From an uncultured Coriobacteriaceae bacterium (lineage in GTDB: Bacteria; Actinomycetota; Coriobacteriia; Coriobacteriales; Atopobiaceae), in NCBI GenBank assembly GCA_948439405.1, contig CAOJNB010000002.1, positions 101,778-165,777 of the forward strand: 64,000 nt of DNA. Direction: 5' to 3'. The position numbers and the translations under genes were made by a program. The notes under the pieces were generated by a model. The model worked only from the letters and a program-made list of their open reading frames with translations, had not been told where the DNA came from and ran no database searches. Positions 42,801 through 51,802 of the stretch are shown piece by piece. Position 1 is the stretch's first letter; every line of letters begins with the position of its first letter.

Positions 42801-44222
42801 ATGACCGACGCCACGCGAACCACCGACCCCTACCGCCTCTACCTCCGCGAGGAGCAGATCCCGACCCGTTGGTACAACCTGCGCGCCGACATGGTCGAGA
42901 AGCCCGAGCCCATGCGCCTGCCGAACGGCAAGGTCGCCGAGTTCGACGACATCCGGCCCGTCTTCGCCGACGAGCTCGTCCGGCAGGAGCTCGACGACGA
43001 CACCGCCTACGTGGACATCCCCGAGGGCGTCCAGGAGATGTACCGCGTCTACCGCCCGAGCCCGCTGTGCCGCGCCTACAACCTGGAGCGCGCGCTCGGC
43101 ACCCCGGCCAAGATCTACTACAAGTTCGAAGGCAACAACACGAGCGGCTCCCACAAGCTGAACTCGGCGCTCGCCCAGGCCTACTACGCCTGCGAACAGG
43201 GGCTCACCACCATCACGACGGAGACGGGCGCCGGCCAGTGGGGCACCGCGCTCGCCGAGGCCGCCGCGCACTTCGGCCTGGACTGCGACGTGTTCATGGT
43301 CCGCACCTCCTACGAGCAGAAGCCGTTCCGCCGCTCCGTCATGCAGACCTTCGGCGCCAACGTCACCCCGAGCCCCTCCGACCAGACGGAGGTCGGCCGC
43401 AGGATGCTGGCCGACGAGCGCAACCGCTCCGGATCGCTGGGCACCGCCATCTCCGAGGCCGTCGAGCGCGCGCTCCACGTGCCGGAGAACCGCGGCCGCT
43501 ACCAGCTGGGCTCGGTGCTCAACCAGGTGCTGCTGCACCAGTCCGTCGTCGGCCTCGAGTCCTACGAGGCGCTCGCCGAGCTCGGCGAGTACCCCGACGT
43601 GGTGATCGGCTGCGCGGGCGGCGGCTCCAACCTGGGCGGGCTCATCTCCCCGTTCATGCGCGACAAGATCCTGGGCACGCACCCGGACACCCGCTTCGTC
43701 GCCGTGGAGCCGGCGAGCTGCCCCTCGCTCACCCGCGGGCGCTACGCCTACGACTTCGCCGACACCGGCCAGACCTGCCCGCTGTGCAAGATGTACACGC
43801 TGGGCAACGGCTTCATCCCCAGCCCCGACCATGCGGGCGGGCTGCGCTACCACGGCATGAGCCCCATCGTGTCCAAGCTCAGGCACGACGGGCTGCTCGA
43901 GGCGGTCGCCGTCAGGCAGACCGACGTGTTCGCCGCCGCCGAGCAGTTCGCCAAGCTGGAGACCATCCTGCCCGCCCCCGAGTCCGCCCACGCCATCAGG
44001 GCCGCGATGGACGAGGCGCTCGCCTGCAAGGAGACCGGCGAGGAGAAGGTGATCCTGTTCGGGCTCACCGGCACGGGCTACTTCGACATGACGGCCTACG
44101 AGTCGTTCAACAACGGGACCATGGTCGACTCGATTCCGACCGACGAGGACCTCGCGGCCGGCTTCGCCACGATCCCCGCCGTGCCCGGCATCCAGGCGCA
44201 GGGAGGCCTGCCGCTGGAGTAG
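42801..44222 (+). CDS. trpB: Tryptophan synthase beta chain-like protein, TrpB2 type
   Basis: A 473-residue PLP enzyme of the TrpB2 class, longer than TrpB1 by an N-terminal extension (about 60 residues). The PLP lysine is in GNNTSGSHKLNSALAQ (about 122), TETGAGQWG is the substrate Glu region, and GCAGGGSNLGG (about 273) the phosphate loop. It condenses indole with serine. No trpA or other trp gene is near, so it probably salvages indole; TrpB2 proteins act without a TrpA partner or with TrpA2. The gene is under the leader described above. GAAGGAG is its ribosome site. Confidence 0.93.
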   Translation: MTDATRTTDPYRLYLREEQIPTRWYNLRADMVEKPEPMRLPNGKVAEFDDIRPVFADELVRQELDDDTAYVDIPEGVQEMYRVYRPSPLCRAYNLERALGTPAKIYYKFEGNNTSGSHKLNSALAQAYYACEQGLTTITTETGAGQWGTALAEAAAHFGLDCDVFMVRTSYEQKPFRRSVMQTFGANVTPSPSDQTEVGRRMLADERNRSGSLGTAISEAVERALHVPENRGRYQLGSVLNQVLLHQSVVGLESYEALAELGEYPDVVIGCAGGGSNLGGLISPFMRDKILGTHPDTRFVAVEPASCPSLTRGRYAYDFADTGQTCPLCKMYTLGNGFIPSPDHAGGLRYHGMSPIVSKLRHDGLLEAVAVRQTDVFAAAEQFAKLETILPAPESAHAIRAAMDEALACKETGEEKVILFGLTGTGYFDMTAYESFNNGTMVDSIPTDEDLAAGFATIPAVPGIQAQGGLPLE

Positions 44223-44361
44223 GGACGCAACCCCACGGCCGCCCGGCAGGCGGTGCCATCGGCACGAAGGTGCTGGTGGCACCGCCTGCTTTGTTGCTCA
44301 ACAGAATCACCCCCCCCCGCTTACGCTGGCAGGGCGGCCAGAAGACGTCGAAGGGAGCGAC

Positions 44362-44892
44362 ATGGCGATGGTTCAATGCCCGGAGTGCGGACGAGAGGTG
44401 TCGGACCAGGCGGCGACGTGCCCGAACTGCGGATGCCCGCTGGGCGTCACGAGCGTCGCCCCCGCCAAGCGAGAGAAGGCGGCATCCCTCAGGGGAGGCG
44501 CCATCATCGGGCTCGTCGGAGGGCTCTCCTTCATCGCCGTGCTTGCCGTGCTCGCCATCGGCACGATGCAGTCGACGAAAGAGCCCACCTACACCCTCGC
44601 GCCGGCCAGCGAGGGGGTCTACGGGATTCTGTATTCGGCCGCATTCGTGGCGATCATCGCTGTGACGTTCGTCTTCCTCGTCGCGCTCATCCACGGCGAG
44701 CGACTCAAGAGGAAGGCCGCAATGACGTTGAGCGTCTGCGCGGTCGTGCTCTCGGCGACCGGGCTGCTCGGAATGCTGATGTGCTTCAACGTCGCGCTCG
44801 TCTGCGTCGGCTGGTTCTTCCTCTGGGAGCCCGTCCTGGAGCTCGTCGGCTCGATCAAGATGCTCAAGAACGCGCTGCGCTATGAGGAGTAG
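44362..44892 (+). CDS. Zinc-ribbon membrane protein
   Basis: A 176-residue protein with an N-terminal zinc ribbon (CPECGREVSDQAATCPNCGC, residues 6-25) followed by four hydrophobic helices (about 45-67, 85-108, 118-138, 140-160). The family is not characterised. The ATG has AAGGGAG 5 nt upstream. A nine-C run lies at 44310-44318 in its leader. The next gene overlaps its end by 11 nt. Confidence 0.8.
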   Translation: MAMVQCPECGREVSDQAATCPNCGCPLGVTSVAPAKREKAASLRGGAIIGLVGGLSFIAVLAVLAIGTMQSTKEPTYTLAPASEGVYGILYSAAFVAIIAVTFVFLVALIHGERLKRKAAMTLSVCAVVLSATGLLGMLMCFNVALVCVGWFFLWEPVLELVGSIKMLKNALRYEE

Positions 44893-45199
44893 GCCCCTGA
44901 CCCTCCTGTACGATCCGGAGCTCTTCCGCGTGCGCCTCGTGGCCTACGCCGTCGTCGGCGTCCTGTTCCTCGTGGCGATGGTCGCCCCGATCGACTACGC
45001 ATGCGCCGCGTCCGACACCCCTTGTCCTGCCTGCGGGTTCAGGACGGCCGTCAGCCACCTGCTGCATCTCGAGGTAGCCGAGGCGCTGTCCGCAAGCCCG
45101 CTCCTGCCGCCGGCAGCCGCCCTCGCGCTGCTCGCCTGTGGTGACGTCGTCTGGGGAATCGCCCTCGCCGCGAGGAGGGCGGCGCGCATGCCCAGGTAG
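44882..45199 (+). CDS. DUF2752 membrane protein
   Basis: A 105-residue membrane protein with the DUF2752 signature CPACGFRTAVSHLLHLE (about 48-64) between two helices (about 16-36 and 70-95). Function is unknown. It starts inside the upstream zinc-ribbon gene, so both are made from one message. Both carry Cys-pair motifs. Confidence 0.8.
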   Translation: MRSRPLTLLYDPELFRVRLVAYAVVGVLFLVAMVAPIDYACAASDTPCPACGFRTAVSHLLHLEVAEALSASPLLPPAAALALLACGDVVWGIALAARRAARMPR

Positions 45200-45289
45200 C
45201 CCCTCCGCCCGCGAGCCCTTACCGCCCCGGCATCCGTCGCGCCCGGGCGCCACGCTATCCTGTCCGCAGGACGCGACGAGGGGAGCGAC

Positions 45290-46798
45290 ATGGCGGACCT
45301 CTTCCTGGGGCTGGACAACGGCGGCACCTCCACCAAGGCGGCCCTCTTCGACGCCGAGGGACGGCAGCTCGCCTCCTTCGGCACGGCGACGCAGGCGATC
45401 GTGCCGCGCCCCGGCTACGTCGAGCGCGACATGGAGGAGCTCTGGGAGGCCAACTGCGCCTGCGTCCGCGGGGTGCTCGAGCGCGCCGGCGTCACGGGCG
45501 CCGACGTCGCGGGCGTCGCGGTGTGCGGCCACGGCAAGGGCCTCTACGCCTGGGGCGAGGACGGCCGCCCCGTCATGAACGGCATCCTCTCGGCGGACAA
45601 CCGCGCCTGGGAGTACCCGGGACGCTGGCACGAGGACGGCACCTGGGAGCGCATCCGCTCGCGCACCTGCCAGGACATCATGGCCTGCCAGCCGGTGTCG
45701 CTGCTCGCCTGGCTCAAGGACCACGACCGCGCCTCCTACGACCGCATCCTCCACGTCTTCTCCTGCAAGGACTACGTGCGCTTCCGCCTCACGGGCGAGG
45801 CGTGGAGCGAGGCGACCGACGTCAGCGGCTCGGGCCTCATGAACATCCGCAACGAGAGCTTCGACGTCGACATCCTGCGCGCCCTCGGGATCGAGGAGGT
45901 CTACGAGAAGCTGCCGCCGGTGTGCCACTCCTCGGACCAGTGCGGCGCCGTGACGCGCGCGGCCGCCGAGGCGACCGGGCTCGTCGCCGGGACGCCCGTG
46001 GCCGGCGGCATGTTCGACATCGACGCCTGCGCGCTCGCCGTCGACAACACCCGTCCGGAGGACCTGTGCGCGATCGCGGGCACCTGGTCGATCAACGAGT
46101 ACGTCTCGCCCGAGCCCGTCACGGACGGGTCGGTCGCCATGAACTCGCTGTTCGCCATCCCCGGGCTCTACCTGATCGAGGAGTCGAGCGCCACGAGCTC
46201 CGGCAACCTGGAGTGGTGCCTCGGCCGCCTCGTCCCCGAGGGGCGCGTCCCCGCCGGCGGGAGGGCCTACGACGTCGCGAACGAGGCCGTCGCCGAGGTG
46301 GCGCCCGGGGACTCCGAGGTCTACTTCCTCCCCTACCTGTACGGCTCGAACGCGCACCCGCTCGCGAAGGGCTCCTTCGTGGGCCTCACCACCTACCACG
46401 ACGAGCGCCACATGCTGAGGGCCGTCTACGAGGGCGTCGCCTTCTCGCACCGCCTGCACGTCGACCGCCTGCTCGCGAACCGCGAGCGCCCGGAGTTCCT
46501 GCGCCTGGCGGGAGGCGCGGCGAACAGCCCCGTGTGGGTGCAGATGTTCGCCGACGTGCTCGACCTGCCCGTCCGCACCGTCGCTGCCCAGGAGCTCGGC
46601 GCGCTCGGGTGCGCGATGGCGGCGAGCGTCGCGGCCGGCGTCCACGCCGACTACGCCGAGGCTGCCGCCTCGATGGTGCGGCTCTCCGAGCCCGTCGTGC
46701 CCGACCCCGCGGCCGCGGCCGTCTACGAGCGCAAGTACGCGACGTGGCGCGCCGTGGTCGAGGCCCTCGACGGGGTGTGGGACCGCTTCGAGGTGTAG
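45290..46798 (+). CDS. FGGY-family carbohydrate kinase (xylulokinase/L-xylulokinase-like)
   Basis: A 502-residue sugar kinase. FLGLDNGGTSTKAALFD (about 4-20) is the N-terminal phosphate loop, GILSADNRAWEY (about 97) binds the substrate, GGMFDIDACALAVDN (about 240) includes the catalytic Asp, and RLAGGAANSPVWVQMFADVL (about 404) is the FGGY C-terminal signature. It phosphorylates a ketopentose or a related sugar; the L-xylulose type seems nearest from general pattern, but the substrate is unproven. TATCCT (45256-45261) is a likely -10, GGGGAG the ribosome site. Confidence 0.9.
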   Translation: MADLFLGLDNGGTSTKAALFDAEGRQLASFGTATQAIVPRPGYVERDMEELWEANCACVRGVLERAGVTGADVAGVAVCGHGKGLYAWGEDGRPVMNGILSADNRAWEYPGRWHEDGTWERIRSRTCQDIMACQPVSLLAWLKDHDRASYDRILHVFSCKDYVRFRLTGEAWSEATDVSGSGLMNIRNESFDVDILRALGIEEVYEKLPPVCHSSDQCGAVTRAAAEATGLVAGTPVAGGMFDIDACALAVDNTRPEDLCAIAGTWSINEYVSPEPVTDGSVAMNSLFAIPGLYLIEESSATSSGNLEWCLGRLVPEGRVPAGGRAYDVANEAVAEVAPGDSEVYFLPYLYGSNAHPLAKGSFVGLTTYHDERHMLRAVYEGVAFSHRLHVDRLLANRERPEFLRLAGGAANSPVWVQMFADVLDLPVRTVAAQELGALGCAMAASVAAGVHADYAEAAASMVRLSEPVVPDPAAAAVYERKYATWRAVVEALDGVWDRFEV

Positions 46799-46819
46799 GC
46801 TTCGGCGCCGCGAACGGGA

Positions 46820-46851
46820 AGGGACCCCGACCGCGCCCGGCCGGGGTCCCT
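46820..46851. terminator. Hairpin between the convergent FGGY kinase and aldo/keto reductase genes
   Basis: AGGGACCCCG (46820-46829) and CGGGGTCCCT (46842-46851) form a perfect 10-bp stem with a GC-rich loop. No real T-run follows on either strand, so termination strength is uncertain, but the position between two gene ends fits. Confidence 0.55.
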
Positions 46852-46882
46852 GGTTGGCGCATGGCCTCGGAGGCGGGTCGCG

Positions 46883-48001
46883 CTACTCCAGCGTGGCCAC
46901 GATCTCCTGCAGGTACTCGATGATCGGCAGATGCTGGGGGCAGGCGCCCTCGCACTGCCCGCACTGGACGCAGGCCGAGGCGAGCGAGCGGCCCTTCTCG
47001 GTCGTCTCGCGCTGGTACTTGTCCTTGGCGCCCTCGAGGTTGTCCCAGATCAGGTAGCGGTTCATCGCGGTGAACGCCATCGGGATGGGGATCTGCATCG
47101 GGCAGCCCTTGGTGCAGTAGCCGCAGGCCGTGCACTTGATCTGCTTGATGCCCTCGAACGCCTTCTGCGCGCGCTCGACGACGGCCCGCTCCTCGGCGTC
47201 GAGCGGCTCGAAGTCCGTCATGTAGGAGAGGTTGTCCTCCATCTGCTCGACGCTGCTCATGCCGGAGAGCACCACGCGCACCGCGTCCTGCGAGGCGACG
47301 AAGCGGATCGCCCAGCTGGGCAGGGAGGCGTCGGAGCCGGACTCGAGGAGCGCCTTGGCGACGGACTCGGGCGGGTTGGCCAGCGAGCCGCCCTTGACGG
47401 GCTCCATGACGACCACGGGGATGCCGCGGGCCTCGCACACGGCGACGTTCTTGGCGGACTGGACCACGTTGTCGTTCCAGTCGGCGTAGTTCACCTGGAG
47501 CTGGACGAAGTCGACGTCCGGATGGGCGTCGAGCAGCTCCTCGAGGTAGTCGGCCGTGTCATGGAACGAGAAGCCGACGTGGCGCGCCTTGCCGGAGGCC
47601 TTGAGCTCCTTCAGGTAGTCCCACAGGCCGTACTCGTCGAAGGTGGGCACCAGGTCGCGCTTGAGGTTGTGCAGCAGGTAGAAGTCGACGTAGTCCGTGC
47701 TCAGGCGCTCGAGCGAGACGTCGATCTGCCGCTTGGCGTCGGCCTCGTCCTTGGCGGCCGGCGCGTTGAGCTTCGTCGCGATCGTGAACGAGTCGCGCGG
47801 GTAGCGCTTGACGAGTGCCTCCCCGGCAGCGCGCTCCGAGGCGCCGTCGCCGTAGGTGTAGGCGGTGTCGAAGTACGTCATCCCGGCGGCCATGAACTTG
47901 TCGACCATCGCCTTCGTCTGCTCGACGTCGATCGAGCCGTCGGCGAGCTGGGGCAGGCGCATGAGGCCGAAGCCGAGCTTCTTCTCAGGGAATCCGAGCA
48001 T
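46883..48001 (-). CDS. Aldo/keto reductase with C-terminal 4Fe-4S domain (copy 2)
   Basis: A 372-residue oxidoreductase. The AKR barrel has the catalytic set Asp and Tyr in YFDTAYTYG (about 43-51), Lys in ATKLNAP (about 78) and His in YLLHNL (about 108). The C-terminal 90 residues hold two ferredoxin-type motifs, CTACGYCTKGCPMQIP and CVQCGQCEGACPQHLP. Such proteins may couple a carbonyl or alcohol step to ferredoxin. The same length and most of the sequence are shared with the gene just upstream, so they are tandem duplicates. The second insert differs at HNLKRDL. Confidence 0.93.
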   Translation of the reverse strand: MLGFPEKKLGFGLMRLPQLADGSIDVEQTKAMVDKFMAAGMTYFDTAYTYGDGASERAAGEALVKRYPRDSFTIATKLNAPAAKDEADAKRQIDVSLERLSTDYVDFYLLHNLKRDLVPTFDEYGLWDYLKELKASGKARHVGFSFHDTADYLEELLDAHPDVDFVQLQVNYADWNDNVVQSAKNVAVCEARGIPVVVMEPVKGGSLANPPESVAKALLESGSDASLPSWAIRFVASQDAVRVVLSGMSSVEQMEDNLSYMTDFEPLDAEERAVVERAQKAFEGIKQIKCTACGYCTKGCPMQIPIPMAFTAMNRYLIWDNLEGAKDKYQRETTEKGRSLASACVQCGQCEGACPQHLPIIEYLQEIVATLE

Positions 48002-48033
48002 GTGACCTCCTCCTTGCGGGGTCGCGCGGCGGG

Positions 48034-49152
48034 CTACTCGAGCGTCGCGGCGACCTCCTGCAGGTACTCGATGATGGGCAGGTGCTGCGGGCACACGCTC
48101 TCGCACTGGCCGCACTGCACGCAGGCCGAGGCGAGCGAGGCGCCCTTGTCCGTCGTCTCGCGGCGGTACTTGTCCTTGGCGCCGTCGAGGTTGTCCCACA
48201 CGAGGTAGCGGTTCATCGCGTTGAACGCCATCGGGATGGGGATCTGCATCGGGCAGCCCTTGGTGCAGTAGTTGCAGGCGGTGCACTTGATCTGGCGGAT
48301 CTCGGCGAAGGCTGCCTGGGCGCGTTCGATCACGGCCATCTCGTCGGCGTCGAGCGGCTTGAAGTCGCCCATGTAGGAGAGGTTGTCCTTCATCTGTGCG
48401 ACGTCGCTCATGCCGGAGAGCACCACGCGCACCGCGTCCTGCGACGCCGCGAAGCGGATGGCCCAGCTGGGCAGCGACGCCTCGCCGCCGGCCTCCTCGA
48501 ACACCTTGGCCACGGTCGCCGGCGGGTTCGCGAGCGCCCCGCCGCGCACCGGCTCCATGACGACCACGGGGATGCCGCGGGCCTCGCACACGGCGACGTT
48601 CTTGGCGGACTGGACGATGGTGTCGTTCCAGTCGGCGTAGTTCACCTGCAGCTGGACGAACTCCACCTCGGGATGCGCGTCGAGCAGCTCCTCGAGGAGG
48701 TCGGCGGTGTCGTGGAACGAGAAGCCGATGTGGCGCACCTTCCCGGCGGCCTTGAGCTCCTTCATGTAGTCCCACAGGCCGTACTCGTCGTAGGCGGCGA
48801 CCGACGCGTTGCTGAGGCTGTGCAGCAGGTAGAAGTCCACGTAGTCCGTGCCCAGGCGCTCGAGCGACACGTTGATCTGGTTCTTCGCGTCGGCCTCGTC
48901 CTTGGCCGCCGGCGCGTTGAGCTTCGTCGCGATCGTGAACGAGTCGCGCGGGTGGCGCTCGACGAGGGCCTTGCGGGCGGCGATCTCGGAGCCGCCCTGG
49001 TCGTAGACGTAGGCCGTGTCGAAGTACGTCATCCCCGCGTCGAGGAACTCGTCCACCATCACCTTCGTCTGCTCGACGTCGATCGAGCCGTCCTCGAGCT
49101 TGGGCAGCCTCATCAGGCCGAATCCCAGCTTCTTCTCAGGAAAACCAAGCAT
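48034..49152 (-). CDS. Aldo/keto reductase with C-terminal 4Fe-4S domain (copy 1)
   Basis: A 372-residue twin of the downstream gene, with the same start (MLGFPEKKLGFGLMRLP). Catalytic residues are in YFDTAYVYD, ATKLNAP and YLLHSL. Cluster motifs are CTACNYCTKGCPMQIP and CVQCGQCESVCPQHLP, so all eight Cys are kept. The two genes are 32 nt apart and form one operon, diverging from cysE. Differences cluster at the SNASVAAYDEYG loop, which may alter substrate choice. Confidence 0.93.
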   Translation of the reverse strand: MLGFPEKKLGFGLMRLPKLEDGSIDVEQTKVMVDEFLDAGMTYFDTAYVYDQGGSEIAARKALVERHPRDSFTIATKLNAPAAKDEADAKNQINVSLERLGTDYVDFYLLHSLSNASVAAYDEYGLWDYMKELKAAGKVRHIGFSFHDTADLLEELLDAHPEVEFVQLQVNYADWNDTIVQSAKNVAVCEARGIPVVVMEPVRGGALANPPATVAKVFEEAGGEASLPSWAIRFAASQDAVRVVLSGMSDVAQMKDNLSYMGDFKPLDADEMAVIERAQAAFAEIRQIKCTACNYCTKGCPMQIPIPMAFNAMNRYLVWDNLDGAKDKYRRETTDKGASLASACVQCGQCESVCPQHLPIIEYLQEVAATLE

Positions 49153-49313
49153 GGTCGCTCCCCCTCCTCGTGCTTCCTCTCCAGCGTTTCCCATTCTCGC
49201 ACCCCACCCGCACGGGCCGCGGACGCCGCCGCCTCCCGTCGGGGAGCGGGGCACGCGGCGGGGCGCCGCGTGGCATACTCTTATGAATGGCCGCGACCCG
49301 ATTGGCGGGGAAC

Positions 49314-49865
49314 ATGGAAGACACGCGCACCCCCGAGGAGATGTCCCTGCGCGAGCTGCGCGAGGAGGACATCGAGGCCCTGCTCCGCGAGGACCCCGCG
49401 ATGAACTCCGCCGAGGAGGTCCTCGCCTACTCGGCCGGCGTCCGCGCCATCTGGGAGTACCGGCGCTTCCACCGCATGTGGCTCGAGGGCGACAAGCTCG
49501 GGGCCCTGCGCCGCGCCCAGGCGTGCCGCAACCGCTACGGCATCGAGATCCACCCCGGCGCCACGATCGGCAGGCGCCTGTCGATCGACCACGGCATGGG
49601 CATCGTCATCGGCGAGACGGCCGTTCTCGGGAACGACTGCAAGCTCTACCACGGCGTCACGCTCGGCGGCACCGGCAAGGAGACGGGCAAGCGCCACCCC
49701 ACGCTCGGCGACAACGTGATGGTGGGGGCGCGCGCGACGGTGCTCGGCTCGGTCACCATCGGTGACAACGTGAAGATCGGCGCCGGCGCCGTCGTGCTCA
49801 ACGACGTGCCCGCCAACACCACGGCGGTGGGCATCCCGGTGCGCATCATCTACCACAACCGCTAG
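49314..49865 (+). CDS. cysE: Serine O-acetyltransferase
   Basis: A 183-residue acetyltransferase making O-acetylserine from serine and acetyl-CoA. The left-handed beta-helix hexapeptide repeats run from about 60 (GIEIHPGATIGRRLSIDHGM; GIVIGETAVLGNDCKLYHGV; TLGGTGKETGKRHPTLGDNV). The catalytic His lies in IDHGMG. It is the shorter form lacking the long N-terminal helical domain. The ATG at 49314 has GGCGGGGAAC; an ATG at 49287 overlaps the promoter-like TACTCT and has no ribosome site. pyrE follows by 15 nt. Confidence 0.93.
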   Translation: MEDTRTPEEMSLRELREEDIEALLREDPAMNSAEEVLAYSAGVRAIWEYRRFHRMWLEGDKLGALRRAQACRNRYGIEIHPGATIGRRLSIDHGMGIVIGETAVLGNDCKLYHGVTLGGTGKETGKRHPTLGDNVMVGARATVLGSVTIGDNVKIGAGAVVLNDVPANTTAVGIPVRIIYHNR

Positions 49866-49880
49866 CCCCGGAGGTCTCTC

Positions 49881-50561
49881 ATGCAGGACTACAAGCGCGA
49901 GTTCATCGAGTTCATGGTCGAGTCCGACGTCCTCAAGTTCGGCACCTTCACCCTCAAGAGCGGGCGCACCTCGCCGTTCTTCATGAACGCCGGCGCCTAC
50001 GTGACGGGCGACCAGCTCCACCGCCTCGGCCTGTACTACGCGCAGGCGATCGAGGCGAACTTCGGGCTGGACTTCGACGTGGTGTTCGGGCCGGCCTACA
50101 AGGGCATCCCGCTGTCCGTCGTCACCGCGATGGCGGTCTCCGAGCTCTACGGCAGGCAGGTGCGCTACTGCTCGAACCGCAAGGAGGCCAAGGACCACGG
50201 CGAGGGCGGCAACTTGCTCGGCGCGGAGCTGCGCGACGGAGACCGCGTCCTCATCGTCGAGGACGTCACCACCTCGGGCCGCTCCATCGAGGAGACGTTC
50301 CCGCTGATCACGGCCGCTGCCGACATCGAGGTCGTGGGCCTCATGGTCTCGCTCAACCGCATGGAGGTCGGCCGCGGGGGCGAGCAGACGGCCCTCGACG
50401 AGATCCGCGACACCTACGGCTTCCCCACCGCCGCGATCGTGACGATGGAGGACGTCGTCGAGCGCCTGTGGAACAGTGAGTGCCAGGGCCGCGTCGTGAT
50501 CGACGACGCCTGCAAGGCCCGCATCGACGAGTACTACGCCGCCTACGGGGCGCGCGCCTAG
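49881..50561 (+). CDS. pyrE: Orotate phosphoribosyltransferase
   Basis: A 226-residue enzyme of UMP synthesis that joins orotate and PRPP. GTFTLKSGRTSPFFMNAG (about 21) and FGPAYKGIPL (about 74) are family motifs, RKEAKDHGEGGNL (about 98) the flexible catalytic loop with Lys, and VLIVEDVTTSGRSIEET (about 122) the PRPP-binding motif. No other pyr gene is adjacent. GGAGG precedes the ATG. Confidence 0.96.
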   Translation: MQDYKREFIEFMVESDVLKFGTFTLKSGRTSPFFMNAGAYVTGDQLHRLGLYYAQAIEANFGLDFDVVFGPAYKGIPLSVVTAMAVSELYGRQVRYCSNRKEAKDHGEGGNLLGAELRDGDRVLIVEDVTTSGRSIEETFPLITAAADIEVVGLMVSLNRMEVGRGGEQTALDEIRDTYGFPTAAIVTMEDVVERLWNSECQGRVVIDDACKARIDEYYAAYGARA

Positions 50562-50577
50562 CGGAGCCCGCGCGACC

Positions 50578-51603
50578 ATGCCCTCGCACCTCGCAAGGGG
50601 ACGCCATCGCGTCCCCGCAGCCTTCCTGTGGGTCGTGCTCGCCGCCTGCGCGGCGACGATGGCGCTGCGCTGCCTGCCCGTGGGCATGGGCGACGGGCAC
50701 GACGTGCCGATCATCGTCCCGTTCCTGCCCTATCTCGGCATCCCGCTGATCGTCGCGCTCGTCGCCGGCCTGCTGTGCCGCAGGCGTGCGCTCCCCGTCG
50801 CGGCCGCGGCCCTGCTCGCCGTGCTCGCCTGGTGGCACGCCGGCTACCTCGTGCCGACCTCGACCGTCTCCGACGAGGCCGCCGCGGCCGTCGAGGCGGG
50901 CGTCGACACCTCCGACGGGGTCGCCCGGATCATGACGCTCAACCTCACCTACGGCGGGGCGGACCCGGACGAGGTCGTGGCCTGCGTGCGCGACGAGCAC
51001 GTCGAGGTGCTGTGCCTGCAGGAGGCGACCAACGACTACCTCGCCGAGCTCGACGCCGCCGGCATCGGGGACTACCTGCCCAACCGGGTCGTCTCCGAGG
51101 TGGGCTACGTGAACAACGGAGGCCGCAACTGCGTACTCTCCGCCATGCCGATGACGAACGAGAGCTCGGACCTGCTCCCGATCATCACCTCGTCGATGGC
51201 GGCGTGCTCCGTCGACGTGGGCGGCAGGACGCTGCGCTTCGTCTCGGTCCACGCGAACTCGCCGCACCTCGGCGGCCAGGACTGGTGGGCCTCCGGCCTC
51301 GAGACGATCGGCGAGCTCGCCGGCTACGACCACGACTACGTGATCTGCGGGGACTTCAACGCGACCTGGGACCACGCGCGCTTCCGCGCCCTGCTCGGCG
51401 ACGCGTTCGTCGACGCCGGCGAGACGGCCGGCGAGGGCTTCCACATGACCTACCCGGCCAACAGCTGGCTGCCGCCGCTGATCGAAATCGACCACGTCGT
51501 CTACTCGAGGGACGCCGGCATCGTCGTGGGCGACCTCGAGACGGTGGAGGTCTCCGGCACGGACCACCTTGCGCTGCTCGCGACCCTGGAGGTCGTCGGG
51601 TAG
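50578..51603 (+). CDS. Membrane-anchored endonuclease/exonuclease/phosphatase family protein
   Basis: A 341-residue protein. Residues 10-100 contain three hydrophobic helices (FLWVVLAACAATMALRCL; IIVPFLPYLGIPLIVALVAG; PVAAAALLAVLAWWHAGYLV). The rest is an EEP domain facing outside or inside: CLQEATNDYL (Glu, about 142), FVSVHANSPH (about 222), VICGDFNATWDH (Asp and Asn, about 256) and EIDHVVYS (Asp-His, about 303). Its substrate could be a phospholipid head group, nucleic acid or phosphate ester. It starts 16 nt after pyrE, likely in the same operon. Confidence 0.87.
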   Translation: MPSHLARGRHRVPAAFLWVVLAACAATMALRCLPVGMGDGHDVPIIVPFLPYLGIPLIVALVAGLLCRRRALPVAAAALLAVLAWWHAGYLVPTSTVSDEAAAAVEAGVDTSDGVARIMTLNLTYGGADPDEVVACVRDEHVEVLCLQEATNDYLAELDAAGIGDYLPNRVVSEVGYVNNGGRNCVLSAMPMTNESSDLLPIITSSMAACSVDVGGRTLRFVSVHANSPHLGGQDWWASGLETIGELAGYDHDYVICGDFNATWDHARFRALLGDAFVDAGETAGEGFHMTYPANSWLPPLIEIDHVVYSRDAGIVVGDLETVEVSGTDHLALLATLEVVG

Positions 51604-51633
51604 GCGCGCGGCCTGGCGTCGGGCTCGCCTTCG

Positions 51634-51689
51634 CGTACGAAGCTCGGGGCTTCCTGGCATCTGCGCCAGGAAGCCCCGAGCTTCGTACG
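51634..51689. repeat. Family 3 hairpin, 25-bp perfect stem
   Basis: A 25-nt arm (51634-51658) is exactly inverted at 51665-51689 with a 6-nt loop ATCTGC. The arm starts CGTACGAAGCTCGGGG. Lying 30 nt after the EEP-protein stop and in the gap between convergent genes, it could block read-through, yet it has no T-run. It shares the GTACGAAG end and a TGGC/GCCA inner stem with the second hairpin. Confidence 0.85.
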
Positions 51690-51726
51690 GCCTGCCGGCC
51701 CGAGTCGAGGTCCGCAACAGCGTTTT

Positions 51727-51802
51727 CCCAGTTGGCGCAAGCCGACCGAGCGACGCCGGCGCCCGAAGGCGTACAAAGTGGGAGCCAACCTGGCAGAAAG
51801 GC
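51727..51802. repeat. Family 3 middle unit, degenerate
   Basis: CCAGTTGGCGCAAGCC (from 51729) and GTACAAAGTGGGAGCCAACC (51771-51790) carry the same TTGGC/GCCAA theme and GTACAAAG end as the flanking hairpins but with a longer, poorly paired centre. It looks like a decayed unit of the same family. Confidence 0.5.

Noticed and set aside
44310..44318. Nine-C run before the zinc-ribbon gene as a phase switch
   Set aside because: It is 44 nt from the start codon and is neither in the ribosome site nor clearly between promoter boxes, so no regulatory role can be argued from sequence.
49287..49865. Longer cysE start at 49287
   Set aside because: No ribosome site, and it overlaps the promoter-like TACTCT; 49314 has a G-rich site at good spacing.
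51634..51689. Ordinary rho-independent terminator
   Set aside because: The 25-bp perfect stem lacks any following T-run on either strand and shares ends with another hairpin 110 nt away, so I list it as a repeat.
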